This document shows, in pieces, positions 20,304 to 31,500 of a stretch of 64,000 nucleotides of DNA. The translations under genes were made by a program, and so were the position numbers. Location: positions 19,713,645-19,777,644 of the forward strand of contig NC_067205.1 of NCBI RefSeq assembly GCF_026262505.1. Direction: 5' to 3'. The notes beneath the pieces were generated by a model. It saw nothing but the letters and a program-made list of their open reading frames with translations. It did no database searches and was not told where the DNA came from. The DNA comes from Trichomonas vaginalis G3. Its lineage: Eukaryota > Parabasalia > Trichomonadida > Trichomonadidae. Every line of letters starts with the position of its first letter. Positions within the stretch are counted from its first letter, which is position 1.

Positions 20304-20312
20304 GATTTATAA
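20304..20312. repeat. Target-site duplication of the MULE, left copy
   Basis: GATTTATAA, repeated exactly at 24487-24495. The uninterrupted version is seen in copy 3 at about 27366. Confidence 0.9.
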
Positions 20313-21950
20313 GAGAAAAAAACATAGCACAAATTTGCACACATTTTGACACTTTTTCTGACAAGCATCATTCAAATTTGAAGAAAAACCTCTAAATTTC
20401 ATTCAAATTTCTGTCAAAATGTGTGCAAAATTGAAATAGGCACACATTTTGACATACGATTATTTATATACGTTATTTTAATGGTTTCAGAGAAATCTTC
20501 GTTACACATTATTGAAGATTACTCAATATTTAAGTGAATGACTCACTACCACCTGTTTAGAAAAATGGTAGCATAAAATCCAAATGTCACATATATTATT
20601 TCTTATTTCATACAAATAAACTTACAATTATAACCTCAACTTGTTTGCAAAGCAGAAACTCAATATAAGCAATCGATCAGTAGTGTATTTAAAAGTCGAA
20701 TTTAAATTTAAAAATTTATAATCTTATTTCGGAACCAAATAGTATAAATTTAGGACAAAAAGCTACGTGGTGTTGATAACAACTATTAAAATTCAAATAT
20801 TACTACCATGAACAATACAATGGCTCATATTGATAATTGATAAACGTGCATATAAATTGCATATATCATCAATGTCATTAAGTAAAATACATGTATATAA
20901 ATAGATTAGAAATATTTTTCGGTTAGAATTAAAATCTATGTAATAAAAAATAAGTTATAAAAATAAATACCGAATTTTTATTTGTAATATAAACTGCTAC
21001 AATATGCTAGTGTATACAAATGTATTTGTCGTATTGATTTGAAAGATCTTCAACATGGTTCAGATCTAAATTTGAAACTCGTAAAATAAAGCGAATCTTT
21101 ATTTATAATATAAACTGCTACAATATGCTAGTGTGTACAAATGTATTTGTCGTATTGATTTGAAAGATCTTCAACATGGTTCAGATCTAAATTTGAAACT
21201 CGTAAAATAAAGCGAATCTTTATTTATAATATAAACTGCTACAATATGCTAGTGTGTACAAATGTATTTGTCGTATTGATTTGAAAGATCTTCAACATGG
21301 TTCAGATCTAAATTTGAAACTCGTAAAATAAAGCGAATCTTTATTTATAATATAAACTGCTACAATATGCTAGTGTGTACAAATGTGTTTGTACAAATGT
21401 ATAACTCTTTGTCAATTGTTATGGCACCTTATAACTTAAAAATCATTTTCATTAACAATATAAAAAGTGACAATTAATATTTTCATTAAATGCATATTTA
21501 ATTATCAAAACAATGTCGATTTAGCTTGAATGTTCATTATAAATGTGTAAGTTTAGGAAAACAAAAAATAATTAATTCTCGCAAAGAAACTTATTTTAAA
21601 AGAACCTAAACAAAAGTTCATATAATAATAAATCTAAAAATAGATATTAATTTAAACGAAGATAATGAGAGAATGGGGATGTTGTAAAACAATGAGACTT
21701 AATGATCAAATAATTAAAATAATAAAATTAATTAAAGGAAAGCTAAAATAGTTTAATGAATTTTTATAGATTGATTACACAATCAATGTTTCTGTGTCAA
21801 TGTACATCAATCAACATTGTTTCATTGAATTTTGTCTTTCACCAAGAAGATTCAAGAACAAAGTTTTGTAGTTTCAATAGATTGATTACACAATCAATGT
21901 TTCTGTGTCAATGTACATCAATCAACATTGTTTCATTGAATTTTTGTCTT
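20313..21950 (+). repeat. MULE left terminal inverted repeat (1638 bp)
   Basis: Matches the reverse complement of 22974-24486. It includes short palindromic blocks with CACACATTTTGACA near the tip, the 121-bp tandem repeats, and a 111-bp direct repeat (starts 21767 and 21878) whose translation gives a meaningless repeated frame. Confidence 0.88.
20991..21400 (+). repeat. 121-bp tandem repeat in the left MULE end
   Basis: The marker AAACTGCTACAATATGCTAG begins at 20991, 21112, 21233 and 21354, giving a constant 121-bp period. The last unit is cut short and the first is more diverged. Confidence 0.9.
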
Positions 21951-22089
21951 CATATATACTTATATATTACTGTTCCTATTTCCCTTATTATTAATTTTCA
22001 AATTCTTATAAAATAATTTTTTATTCTAAATGATTTGTCATAAATTAATTAATCTCATTTCCAAAATATCATCTTCTGTAATTTCGAAT

Positions 22090-22925
22090 TCATTGATATA
22101 TTATATCATCGGATTCTTCTAATTTAATTGTAACAGAATTTGAAAACTGCTCATCATTTTTATTCAGATATTTTTCAATTTCTATATCTCGATAATCGGC
22201 CTCTCCAAATCGAAATGATTTTTTATGTTTTTTGATTATTTCACTTGGTATTTCTGCACGTTCTAATCCAAAATTAGATGTGAATACATCTAACTCTTGT
22301 TGAATTCTTGTCAATGGTATAAAATACGATTTTTTATGATCAAAATTGTCATTTTGCTGCCTTGCATATCGATGAAAATATACCTTATCAACTTTCAAAG
22401 GATGTAAATCATATGATAAATAGTTGGATGTGGAATGAATATGAGAGTTTAACACTTTGTTAAATGACTCAACTCCATTATTGGAAAAGATCATATCAGA
22501 TACTTTCAGCTTGTTAATTACATCTACTTTTTACCCCATGTATTTAAGAAATATTTTGCAAAATCATTTATTTCTTTAATCGCATCTAATTTTTTGCAAA
22601 TTATTTCAAAAACTTCTATTGGAACAAAAGGACATGCACATAATAGTTTTAAAAGTGATTTTGCGCAAACATCGTTTTCATCACATAATTTTTGAAATTT
22701 TTAACAAAGCTGCTATATAATGAAATATACAACCAGTGACTGTAGTTTCATCATTGACTTTAGATTTGATTGATTTCATTAATGCATTCTCAAAATCTGA
22801 TGTAATGATTTTATATTTTCCCAATGATATACTAATAAGAGGACATGTGATCATTAAATTAAAAACTGTATCATAGTTAAGTGATGATCTTCCTGTCATT
22901 AGTACATGAAGGAAGGTGAAAAATC
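22090..22925 (-). pseudogene. Decayed MULE transposase
   Basis: From about 22925 downward the minus strand reads FLHVLMTGRSSLNYDTVFN, then KIITSDFENALMKSIKSKV (catalytic-region Asp) and GCIFHYIAALLKI, the typical MULE-domain order. A second open stretch ends in the C-terminal part (IFSNNGVESFNKVLNSHI; ORF 22090-22494). Between them the frame changes and there are stops (after KISKIM at 22681 and near 22505). The N-terminal DNA-binding part is missing, cut off by the right terminal repeat. No functional transposase can be made from this copy. Confidence 0.8.
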
Positions 22926-22973
22926 ATTTAAAAAAGAAAAAGAGGAAAACTTGTTCTTGAATCTTCTTGGTGA

Positions 22974-24486
22974 AAGACAAAAATTCAATGAAACAATGTT
23001 GATTGATGTACATTGACACAGAAACATTGATTGTGTAATCAATCTATTGAAACTACAAAACTTTGTTCTTGAATCTTCTTGGTGAAAGACAAAATTCAAT
23101 GAAACAATGTTGATTGATGTACATTGACACAGAAACATTGATTGTGTAATCAATCTATAAAAATTCATTAAACTATTTTAGCTTTCCTTTAATTAATTTT
23201 ATTATTTTTAATTATTTGATCATTAAGTCTCATTGTTTTACAACATCCCCATTCTCTCATTATCTTCGTTTAAATTAATATCTATTTTTAGATTTATTAT
23301 TATATGAACTTTTGTTTAGGTTTTTTAAAATAAGTTTCTTTGCGAGAATTAATTATTTTTTGTTTTCCTAAACTTACACATTTAAAAACATTCAAGCTAA
23401 ATCGACATTGTTTTGATAATTAAATATGCATTTAATGAAAATATTAATTGTCACTTTTTATATTTGTTAATGAAAATGATTTTTAAGTTATAAGGTGCCA
23501 TAACAATTGACAAAGAGTTATACATTTGTACAAACACATTTGTACACACTAGCATATTGTAGCAGTTTATATTATAAATAAAGATTCGCTTTATTTACGA
23601 GTTTCAAATTTAGATCTGAACCATGTTGAAGATCTTTCAATCAATACGACAAATACATTTGTACACACTAGCATATTGTAGCAGTTTATATATAAATAAA
23701 GATTCGCTTTATTTTACGAGTTTCAAATTTAGATCTGAACCATGTTGAAGATCTTTCAAATCAATACGACAAATACATTTGTATACCCTAGCATATTGTA
23801 GCAGTTTATATTACAAATAAAAATTCGGTATTTATTTTTATAACTTATTTTTTATTACATAGATTTTAATTCTCAACCGAAAAATATTTCTAATCTATTT
23901 ATATACATGTATTTTACTTAATGACATTGATGATATATGCAATTTATATGCACGTTTATCAATTATCAATATGAGCCATTGTATTGTTCATGGTAGTAAT
24001 ATTTGAATTTTAATAGTTGTTATCAACACCACGTAGCTTTTGTCCTAAATTTATACTATTTGGTTCCGAAAATAAGATTATAAATTTTTAAATTTAAATT
24101 CGACTTTTAAATACACTACTGATCGATTGCTTATATTGAGTTTCTGCTTTGCAAACAAGTTGAGGTTATAATTGTAAGTTTATTTGTATGAAATAAGAAA
24201 TAATATATGTGACATTTGGATTTTATGCTACCATTTTTCTAAACAGGTGGTAGTGAGTCATTCACTTAAATATTGAGTAATCTTCAATAATGTGTAACGA
24301 AGATTTCTCTGAAACCATTAAAATAACGTATATAAATAATCGTATGTCAAAATGTGTGCCTATTTCAATTTTGCACACATTTTGACAGAAATTTGAATGA
24401 AATTTAGAGGTTTTTCTTCAAATTTGAATGATGCTTGTCAGAAAAAGTGTCAAAATGTGTGCAAATTTGTGCATTTTATCCATCTC
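22974..24486 (-). repeat. MULE right terminal inverted repeat (1513 bp)
   Basis: Inverted copy of the left end. It is about 125 bp shorter, mostly because it has one unit less of the 121-bp tandem repeat. Confidence 0.88.
23540..23835 (-). repeat. About 120-bp tandem repeat in the right MULE end
   Basis: The reverse-complement marker begins at 23549, 23668 and 23788 (periods 119 and 120), so there are three markers against four on the left. Confidence 0.88.
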
Positions 24487-24495
24487 GATTTATAA
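24487..24495. repeat. Target-site duplication of the MULE, right copy
   Basis: GATTTATAA, identical to the left copy; gene A sequence resumes directly after it. Confidence 0.9.
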
Positions 24496-25609
24496 TTATC
24501 TTCATCTGAACTAGAATTATCGAGGAATTTTCGTTTAAAAGGCGAGGTTTTTGAATGGGTTTCTTTATTTGTTGTTGTTTTTGGAGTTGACTGTTGATAA
24601 TTTTCTTTTTGTGAAATTTTTTTTGTTGATTTGCTAATTTTAGGTGTATTGTAATTATACTTCTTTGGTGTATTGAATTTGTCTTGTTTGAGTCCGGATT
24701 CATCATCACTTGATGAAGAGAATATAAATCTTGATCCGTTTTTAAGAGTTAAAGGGGATATTTTATCTGGGTCACTATCGAATATATGGTTGAACTCAAA
24801 TAGATATGTTTCATTAGACAAAACTGACTCTGAAAGTCGAGATCGATAATTCATTGTAGAAATGACCTGATATTTATCTGGATTTGTTTCGTATCTGTTC
24901 AGTTTAGGATATTTACTAACACGAAAGCCACGATGATCGTCATCACTAGCATAAACTCCGTCTTTTGGAATTCCAAGAAACAAAACTTCTTCGTTGTTTT
25001 CTTCTTCATATGAATATTCATATTCAATATCAATATCAATTCCTGTGTTTAATTCTTGTTGTTCTTCAATAAATGCAGCATTTGGTTTTCTTTTGACTCT
25101 TTTTGAGCCTTTCTTAGGTTTTTCGTAAGGTTGACGAGGTTTGTAATAGTCATATTCTGGATAAAACTCGAAATTATCTTCTTTTTCTTCTTCTTCAAGA
25201 TATGAATATGAATTTTTTGTATTTGTGGAAATTATTGATGTATTTATTTCGGATTTTTCTTCTGTAATGTCGTCAAGCTGTAATTGGTCTTGTGATGGAA
25301 TTATTTCAGAAATTTTTATTAATAGATTTTTTAATTGGTGATTCATTAAATAATTGATCTTCGACTTCTTCTGATATACTTTCTAATATGAAATTTGAAT
25401 TAGAATTGTTTTTAACAAAGTTATTTTGAAAATGTAGGATTTCGTTAATTCTTGTACTACTTCGCCGACTTTCTGATGCAGAATCATCGTTTTCGTAAGT
25501 TTGGTTTTGCTTTGGATGTGAAATTTGTCGCTTGCCTGCTCGATTTAATATTTCTTTGATAGATTTACCTAATGTTGATCGTGGATTCTTAAGTCTTGTC
25601 TTAACCCTC

Positions 25610-25829
25610 ATGCATGGAAATGCTTCTGAAACTTGGCAAATAACTTTTTTTGGACAGTTGTCCCAAGATTCTTATTATATATTTGTCAAAAAAAAATCAG
25701 GCGATTAAGGCTGCAACCTATAGAAATAAAGGACAAAACATTAAACAGTTCAAGGATTACTATACACGTATGTGTGATGAGTATGTCAGGAAGTGGAAAG
25801 CATGTGTAATTGAAATTTTTATCATTTAA
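25610..25829 (+). pseudogene. Module copy 2: plus-strand remnant opposite the gene A start
   Basis: Nearly identical to 18548-18767 of copy 1, including the nine-A run and the frame change there. The first codon pair differs (ATGCATGG against ATGTATGG). Confidence 0.4.
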
Positions 25830-26826
25830 TCAATAAAACAAGTGAAATATCAAATTTACCAAAAAGAAAATTTATAAGTTTAAAAGAAGAACAAATTTTA
25901 TTTTCTTTCTTTGGAACAAATAATAATACTATTTCAAGATTTCCTTCACATGGACTTAAATCAATGAATTTTAAATTATTCTTAAATGATTCTGTTCCTT
26001 TTTCTGATGTATCAACATCTCCATCAGTTGATAAATCATCAATACTACATTGATGTATATAAATCTGCCCATCCATATCTGCTTTAAATAAAAATCCGTT
26101 GTTATTCGGTCGATTGTTTTGGAAAGATGAATTGAAAATATCAAGTCTATTCATATAAACAAAAACTAATCCAGAATCTTGCTCTTGAGAATTATTTATA
26201 TAATTACATCGGTCAATTCTTCCTGAACAAAAAGAAAACCCAGTAATAACATATCCAGTTGCTTTTAAATTCTCAAAATTACAAAATGAAACATTTACTG
26301 TTGATTCAATTTGCCAATAACCAAAACCTGGATGATGAAATGAAATACAGTTAGAAATGTTTGTTTTTGAAAGTGATCCAAAACCTTGAAATTGGTAATT
26401 CATATAATTTACTGAACTATTTCCTCCATTACAAATTGATCCTTGGAGGAGTGTACTGTTGATTTTGCCATATAAATAAGTAAATTGGCCATCTGTAGGA
26501 GTTTTACATTCAAATGAACAGAATTTATCAATAATAATGTTATTTTTACTAGAACTTTGAATATATACTGTACCTGGACCTTCTGAAAAAACGTTTTCGC
26601 AAAGTAAAATCGAGTAATCTTTTGTATATTCGAATTTAACTGCTCTATCTTGAAGATTGATAAACTTGCAGATGTATGCAAAGCATTTGCTAGATGTTGC
26701 TGTGACTTTTTCAACTTCACCGGTAAAAACTTCGGAAGGAGGACTAATTCCTTCATAGTAAATGTTCCAAATGCTATCTTGATTAGCATCGCTATGGGGA
26801 TACTTCTCGAGTACAATTAATTGCAC
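25822..26826 (-). CDS. Module copy 2: protein B, beta-helix-like repeat protein
   Basis: An open frame of 334 codons opening with GTG at 26826. Short repeating units with N/S, hydrophobic alternation and Cys (VNVSFCNFEN, GRIDRCNYINN, LDIFNSSFQNN, QIYIHQCSIDDLS) are typical of right-handed beta-helix proteins. Large families of such Pmp-like proteins are known at trichomonad surfaces. Here no signal peptide or membrane anchor is evident, so surface location is inference. An ATG at 26851 heads a conserved 20-codon stretch in the adjacent frame that ends in TAG within the first codons of this frame; the real N-terminus is unclear. Its variable patches are KFEYTKD (about 64), FHHPGFGYWQI (about 162) and RPNNNGFLFKADMDG (about 238). 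Confidence 0.7.
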   Translation of the reverse strand: MQLIVLEKYPHSDANQDSIWNIYYEGISPPSEVFTGEVEKVTATSSKCFAYICKFINLQDRAVKFEYTKDYSILLCENVFSEGPGTVYIQSSSKNNIIIDKFCSFECKTPTDGQFTYLYGKINSTLLQGSICNGGNSSVNYMNYQFQGFGSLSKTNISNCISFHHPGFGYWQIESTVNVSFCNFENLKATGYVITGFSFCSGRIDRCNYINNSQEQDSGLVFVYMNRLDIFNSSFQNNRPNNNGFLFKADMDGQIYIHQCSIDDLSTDGDVDTSEKGTESFKNNLKFIDLSPCEGNLEIVLLFVPKKENKICSSFKLINFLFGKFDISLVLLIK

Positions 26827-26997
26827 TTAAACAATGAGTTTTTAGATTCATTGCAAAAGTAATAAAAAGGATGGGGGTGACACCAAAAGTGAACTTCCTT
26901 CATAAAAAAATGAAATTCACTGGAATATTCATCAAATATTTATTATTTATCTGTTAGTTTGGTTAAATCAAAAGTATAGCTGTTCAGAATTATTCAT

Positions 26998-27247
26998 TTT
27001 TTATAAGTCTGGGAAATCTATTGTATACGTGTTACTTCTCATCGAGCTGATAATAACAAATTATATTATCGTATTCAATGTAATGATAACACATTTCTCT
27101 GGGTAACTCCAAACTCCATAAATGATGAAACAAATAAATTATTTGTAAGGTACTTTTATAACGACAGATCCTGTTGATGATGATTTATTTTTAACTCGAG
27201 AAGATAAAGATAATCCAAGCATTGTATTCAAAGAAAAATATAACTAG
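26998..27247 (+). pseudogene. Module copy 2: chromodomain-like ORF, damaged start
   Basis: Same state as copy 1: the ATG is missing and two extra bases stand near the start (GTATACGTG). The core and late frame change are otherwise unchanged. It ends 43 bp before the stop of gene A on the other strand. Confidence 0.6.
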
Positions 27248-27289
27248 ATGAATAATATAACAATTTATAAATATAAACAAATAAAACAA

Positions 27290-28543
27290 TTAATCAATTC
27301 CTTTAAGGAACTTATTATTATAATTATAGGCTGATTTGGCATTATCTCTTTTGATTCTGGGAGTAGATTTATAATTATCATCATCTGAACTAGAATTATC
27401 GAGGAATTTTCGTTTAAAAGGCGAGGTTTTTGAATGGGTTTCTTTATTTGTTGTTGTTTTTGGAGTTGATTGTTGATAATTTTCTTTTTGTGAAATTTTT
27501 GTTGTTGATTTGCTAATTTTAGGTGTATTGTAATTATACTTCTTTGGTGTATTGAATTTGTCTTGTTTGAGTCCGGATTCATCATCACTTGATGAAGAGA
27601 ATATAAATCTTGATCCGTTTTTAAGAGTTAAAGGGGATATTTTATCTGGGTCACTATCGAATATATGGTTGAACTCAAATAGATATGTTTCATTAGACAA
27701 AACTGACTCTGAAAGTCGAGATCGATAATTCATTGTCGAAATGACCTGATATTTATCTGGATCTGTTTCGTATCTGTTCAGTTTAGGATATTTACTAACA
27801 CGAAAGCCACGATGATCGTCATCACTAGCATAAACTCCGTCTTTTGGAATTCCAAGAAACAAAACTTCTTCGTTGTTTTCTTCTTCATATGAATATTCAT
27901 ATTCAATATCAATATCAATTCCTGTGTTTAATTCTTGTTGTTCTTCAATAAATGCAGCATTTGGTTTTCTTTTGACTCTTTTTGAGCCTTTCTTAGGTTT
28001 TTCGTAAGGTTGACGAGGTTTGTAATAGTCATATTCTGGATAAAACTCGAAATTATCTTCTTTTTCTTCTTCTTCAAGATATGAATATGAATTTTTTGTA
28101 TTTGTGGAAATTATTGATGTATTTATTTCGGATTTTTCTTCTGTAATGTCGTCAAGCTGTAATTGGTCTTGTGATGGAATTATTTCAGAAATTTTATTAT
28201 TAATAGATTTTTTAATTGGTGATTCATTAAATAATTGATCTTCGACTTCTTCTGATATACTTTCTAATATGAAATTTGAATTAGAATTGTTTTTAACAAA
28301 GTTATTTTGAAAATGTAGGATTTCGTTAATTCTTGTACTACTTCGCCGACTTTCTGATGCAGAATCATCGTTTTCGTAAGTTTGGTTTTGCTTTGGATGT
28401 GAAATTTGTCGCTTGCCTGCTCGATTTAATATTTCTTTGATAGATTTACCTAATGTTGATCGTGGATTCTTAAGTTTTGTCTTAACCCTCATGTATGGAA
28501 ATGCTTCTGAAACTTGGTGAATAATTCTTGGACTTACATTCAT
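27290..28543 (-). CDS. Module copy 3: protein A, most complete copy
   Basis: 417 aa from the ATG at 28543; the more widely shared start is the ATG at 28492 (400 aa, MRVKTKLKNPRSTLGKSIKE). The frame is open further up to 28636 without another ATG. The N-terminus is basic, then comes a long acidic, Ser/Asn/Tyr-rich region (LEEEEKEDNFEF), a basic patch KKGSKRVKRKPN that could be a nuclear signal, a more structured part (LFLGIPKDGVYA to YLFEFNHIFD), and a C-terminus with many S/T-P sites followed by basic residues (SPIKK, TPKK, SPFKRK, TPRIKR) as in CDK substrates. No catalytic motif or known domain recognised. A nuclear regulatory or chromatin role is inference from composition. Confidence 0.8.
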   Translation of the reverse strand: MNVSPRIIHQVSEAFPYMRVKTKLKNPRSTLGKSIKEILNRAGKRQISHPKQNQTYENDDSASESRRSSTRINEILHFQNNFVKNNSNSNFILESISEEVEDQLFNESPIKKSINNKISEIIPSQDQLQLDDITEEKSEINTSIISTNTKNSYSYLEEEEKEDNFEFYPEYDYYKPRQPYEKPKKGSKRVKRKPNAAFIEEQQELNTGIDIDIEYEYSYEEENNEEVLFLGIPKDGVYASDDDHRGFRVSKYPKLNRYETDPDKYQVISTMNYRSRLSESVLSNETYLFEFNHIFDSDPDKISPLTLKNGSRFIFSSSSDDESGLKQDKFNTPKKYNYNTPKISKSTTKISQKENYQQSTPKTTTNKETHSKTSPFKRKFLDNSSSDDDNYKSTPRIKRDNAKSAYNYNNKFLKGID

Positions 28544-28705
28544 AAAAAAATTTTTTTGACAATGGTCAAAAGATTCTTTACATTTGTCAAAAAAAAGTAG
28601 GCGTTTAAATATGCAACATATAGATATAAAGGTCAAAAAATTAAACAGTTCAAGGATTACTATTCATGTATCTATGAGAAGTCACATTTAAGCCATAATA
28701 TATGA
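28491..28705 (+). pseudogene. Module copy 3: diverged plus-strand remnant
   Basis: Homologous to 18548-18767 but more altered, with early stops. The block AFKYATYRYKGQKIKQFKDY aligns with the copy 1 version. Of seven differing codons three change only the third base (AAG/AAA, ACC/ACA, GGA/GGT). It ends with TGA at 28703. Confidence 0.4.
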
Positions 28706-28851
28706 GGAAATTTAAAGAAATTTAGGTGCTTTCCTCATATGAACAAAGATTATAATTTCTGTGTCTCATCAAACTTGTATTTTGCATATTGTTAGCATGT
28801 CAGGAAGTGGAAAGTGCACACTTGAGAGAACTATATGTGTAAGTGAAATTT

Positions 28852-29856
28852 TTATCGTTTAATCAATAACAAAATAGAAAAATGAAATTTACCAAAAAGA
28901 AAATTTATGGATTTAAAAGAAGAACAAATTTTATTTTCTTTCTTTGGTACAAATAATACTTCATATTCAAAATCTCTTGCACATATACTAAAATCAATGT
29001 AGTAAAAACTAATTTTAAATGATTCTGTTCCTTGATCTGATACATCAACTGTTCCATCAGTTGATAAATCATCAATACTACATTGATGTATATAAATCTT
29101 TCCGCCATAATTTCCATAAAATAAAAATCCGTTGTTATTCGGTCGATTGTTTTGGAAAGATGAATTGAAAATATCAAGTCTATTCATATAAACATAAACT
29201 AATCCAGAATTTTTCTCTTGAGAATTATTTATATAATTACATCGGTCAATTCTTCCTTGACAAGAAAACGAAGTAATAATCCAGAAAGCTGCTTTTAAAT
29301 TCTCAAAATTACAAAATGAAACATTTACTGTTGATTCAACTTCTTCATAATCAAAACCTGGATCTATTGATGAAATACAGTTAGAAATGTTTGTTTTTGA
29401 AAGTGATGCAAAACCATCTTGCTGGTAATTCATATAATTTACTGAACTATTTCCTCCATTACAAATTGATCCTTGGAGGAGTGTACTGTTAATTTCGCCA
29501 TATAAATAAGTAAATTGGCCATCTGTAGGAGTTTGACTTTCAAATGAACAGAATTTATCAATAATAATGTTATTTTTACTATAACTTTGAATATAAACTG
29601 TACCTGGACCTTTTGAAAAAACGTTTTCGCAAAGTAAAATCGAGTAGCCAACTGTATTTGTGAAATTAACTGCTCTATCTTGAAGATTGATAAACTTGCA
29701 GATGTATGCAAAGCATTTGCTAGATGCTGCTGTGACTTTTTCAACTTCACCGGTAAAAACTTCGGAAGGAGGACTAATTCCTTCATAATAAAGGTTCCAA
29801 ACACTATCTTGATTAGCATCGCTATGGGAATACTTCTCGAATGCAATTAATTTGAC
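28852..29856 (-). CDS. Module copy 3: protein B, beta-helix-like repeat protein
   Basis: The body frame is open for about 335 codons, but the initial GTG of other copies is GTC here, leaving no start until an internal Met at 29433. The adjacent-frame leader from the ATG at 29881 (MSQKTHCLSQINC) is kept, with a synonymous TTA/CTA difference, which supports that leader being translated. Patches are mosaic: NFTNTVG as in copy 1, RPNNNGF as in copy 2, AAF-IIT near 190 as in the array, SIDPGFDYEEV unique. Confidence 0.6.
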   Translation of the reverse strand, partial: VKLIAFEKYSHSDANQDSVWNLYYEGISPPSEVFTGEVEKVTAASSKCFAYICKFINLQDRAVNFTNTVGYSILLCENVFSKGPGTVYIQSYSKNNIIIDKFCSFESQTPTDGQFTYLYGEINSTLLQGSICNGGNSSVNYMNYQQDGFASLSKTNISNCISSIDPGFDYEEVESTVNVSFCNFENLKAAFWIITSFSCQGRIDRCNYINNSQEKNSGLVYVYMNRLDIFNSSFQNNRPNNNGFLFYGNYGGKIYIHQCSIDDLSTDGTVDVSDQGTESFKISFYYIDFSICARDFEYEVLFVPKKENKICSSFKSINFLFGKFHFSILLLIKR

Positions 29857-30014
29857 TTAGACAATGAGTTTTTTGACTCATTGCAAAAGTAATAAAAAGG
29901 ATGGGGGTAAAACTTTCAGTGAAATTCAATGATACATTCATCAAATATTTAATATTTATGTTTTAATTTTGTTAATTCACAAGTTTAGTTGTTCAGAATT
30001 ATTCATTTTTTATA

Positions 30015-30040
30015 ATGTCTGGGAAATCTATTGTACGTGT
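30015..30040 (+). pseudogene. Module copy 3: start of chromodomain-like ORF, cut by the Polinton
   Basis: ATGTCTGGGAAATC and the following bases are present up to GTACGTGT, where the Polinton begins at 30041. The rest of this ORF and its gene A are not seen before or after the gap, so they must lie in the missing sequence. Confidence 0.8.
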
Positions 30041-30178
30041 AGTAGTAGGGTATGAAGGGTTTAGTGACTTTTTTTGTTACATCTATATATAGACGATGCA
30101 TTAAAATATATTTATTTATAAATCATTAAAAAAAATTAACATTAATTTTAAAATAATTTATTTTTTTATCTTTTATAA

Positions 30179-30316
30179 ATGACCCAACAAGGAAAACCAG
30201 ATAAAATAGATTATCGAATTTTAGAGGATGGTGTTCATATAAAAATAAGAAGTCTGTTTGACCTTAAGAATGATTTATATATAAAAATAAACTTCTTACG
30301 AAAAATTAAAACTTAG
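30179..30316 (+). CDS. Polinton small ORF (45 aa)
   Basis: A short frame (begins MTQQGKPDKIDYRILEDG) preceded by a T-rich leader ending ATAA before the ATG, a leader style shared with the other genes of this element. No function recognised. Confidence 0.5.
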   Translation: MTQQGKPDKIDYRILEDGVHIKIRSLFDLKNDLYIKINFLRKIKT

Positions 30317-30354
30317 TTATGTTTATTATTTTATTTTTTTATTTTGTATGAAAT

Positions 30355-31451
30355 GAGCGTCAAAACTAACAACGTTAAAAAATTAGGATTCACAAACGGG
30401 GAACTAAAGGATATATTAGAGGAGGTGGTTATGAAGTTAATAAATATTATTTAAGAAATTGTCAAAAATTGGAGTTATTAAATGATTTAGATTATGATGG
30501 AAAAATGAATAAAGATGATGTTATAAATTTCTTATATCATACATCTGAAGAAGAAAAACCTAAAGAACCTGATGTTTTCCCTGAATATTATGAAGAACGG
30601 ATTAAAGATGATGAATACAATGAAATTGAAAGACTGAAAAAATAAGAGATGAAATAGATGAAAAAATTAAGGAATTAAGAGAAGTTGAAAAATATAATGA
30701 AAATGAAGTAGAGGGTTTAATGAATATCCCAGCTTCAGAATCAGAAGTTCAGAAATCTCATGAAGAAAGATATAAAAATTATGTCTCAGAATCAACACAA
30801 AATTTATTAGATGGTGAAATAGACGAAACACTTTCAGAAGAAGGTACTAAATTTATTCGTAAACATAAGTTACAATTTATTGATAATGAAGAATACCCCT
30901 GTATCCTACTTTCACCACCTTTAGATTCCAAAAATTCAAAAAAGCTCTTAAAAACGTGACATATGCAACTAATACGATTAAGAAAGAAGATCATGATATT
31001 TACACAAATTATTATTTAAATAAATGCACAGGTGTTGATAAAGTTTTTGATTTATTAGATAAAATATCAAAAGAAACCATTGGAACCTATAAAATTTTGT
31101 GTGATTGCGGTTTCATTATTGAAGATACTAATAATGTTTCATATGAAAGAACAGCACCGAAGGAAGACGAAGTTGAAAGGTCTATACCATTCGTTATTAA
31201 GAAATAAAAGATATGAAAACTATAAGCATTATATTTATTCATTTATTTCAGAAAAAATGGAAGCAACCCATAAAACATCTTCTCATCATTTTATAGCTAT
31301 TCATACATTCCTTTTCAAAGTTGTGAAATTAAATAAGACAGGAATTAGATTTAATGTATCAGGGTACGCATTCTTGAGTAAATTAAAATGTATTCGTCAC
31401 GTCGCAGATGATAAAAATTTATGTGTTCTTAATTCATTTTATGGGCTTTAA
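30355..31451 (+). pseudogene. Polinton region of unknown-function ORFs, broken
   Basis: Open stretches rich in Lys, Glu and Asn, then a more structured part containing ILCDCGFIIED and a His-rich GYAFLSKLKCIRHVADD end. The order before PolB suggests an element-specific protein. Broken; family not recognised. Confidence 0.5.
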
Positions 31452-31500
31452 AAAATAAACTTTATTTTTATTTATTTTTTAATTTTTTATTCTTACATAA

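Larger units (their letters stand above)
20313..24486. mobile_element. Mutator-like DNA transposon (MULE) with about 1.5-1.6 kb terminal inverted repeats
   Basis: Both ends carry the same long sequence in inverted orientation, and a 9-bp target duplication GATTTATAA flanks it exactly (20304-20312 and 24487-24495). Nine-base duplications and long inverted ends are typical of MULEs, a family known in trichomonads. The extreme 16 bases of the two ends agree poorly beyond GAGA, then identity is high. The 1 kb core holds a decayed MULE transposase. It is inserted in gene A of module copy 2, so it came after module amplification. Probably non-autonomous now. Confidence 0.9.
20228..25611 (-). pseudogene. 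Module copy 2: protein A gene split by a MULE
   Basis: The C-terminal 28 codons lie at 20228-20312 and the rest at 24487-25611. They are separated by the 4174-bp transposon, whose 9-bp target duplication (GATTTATAA) comes from gene A itself. The larger part carries the full acidic middle, the KRVKRKPN basic stretch and most S/T-P sites. It has one further frame change near 25315 relative to copy 3. Without the insertion the protein would be close to the 400-aa version. Confidence 0.85.

Noticed and set aside
21756-22016. An ORF with internal duplication (RLITQSMFLCQCTSINIVSLNF twice, shortened here to its start RLITQSMFLC)
   Set aside because: It is the translation of a 111-bp direct repeat inside the MULE inverted repeat and appears again on the other strand at 22899-23168; no sign of selection as protein.
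20991-23835. Regular 121-bp repeats considered as a CRISPR-like array
   Set aside because: The whole period is conserved with no unique spacers, and it lies inside transposon inverted repeats in a eukaryotic genome.
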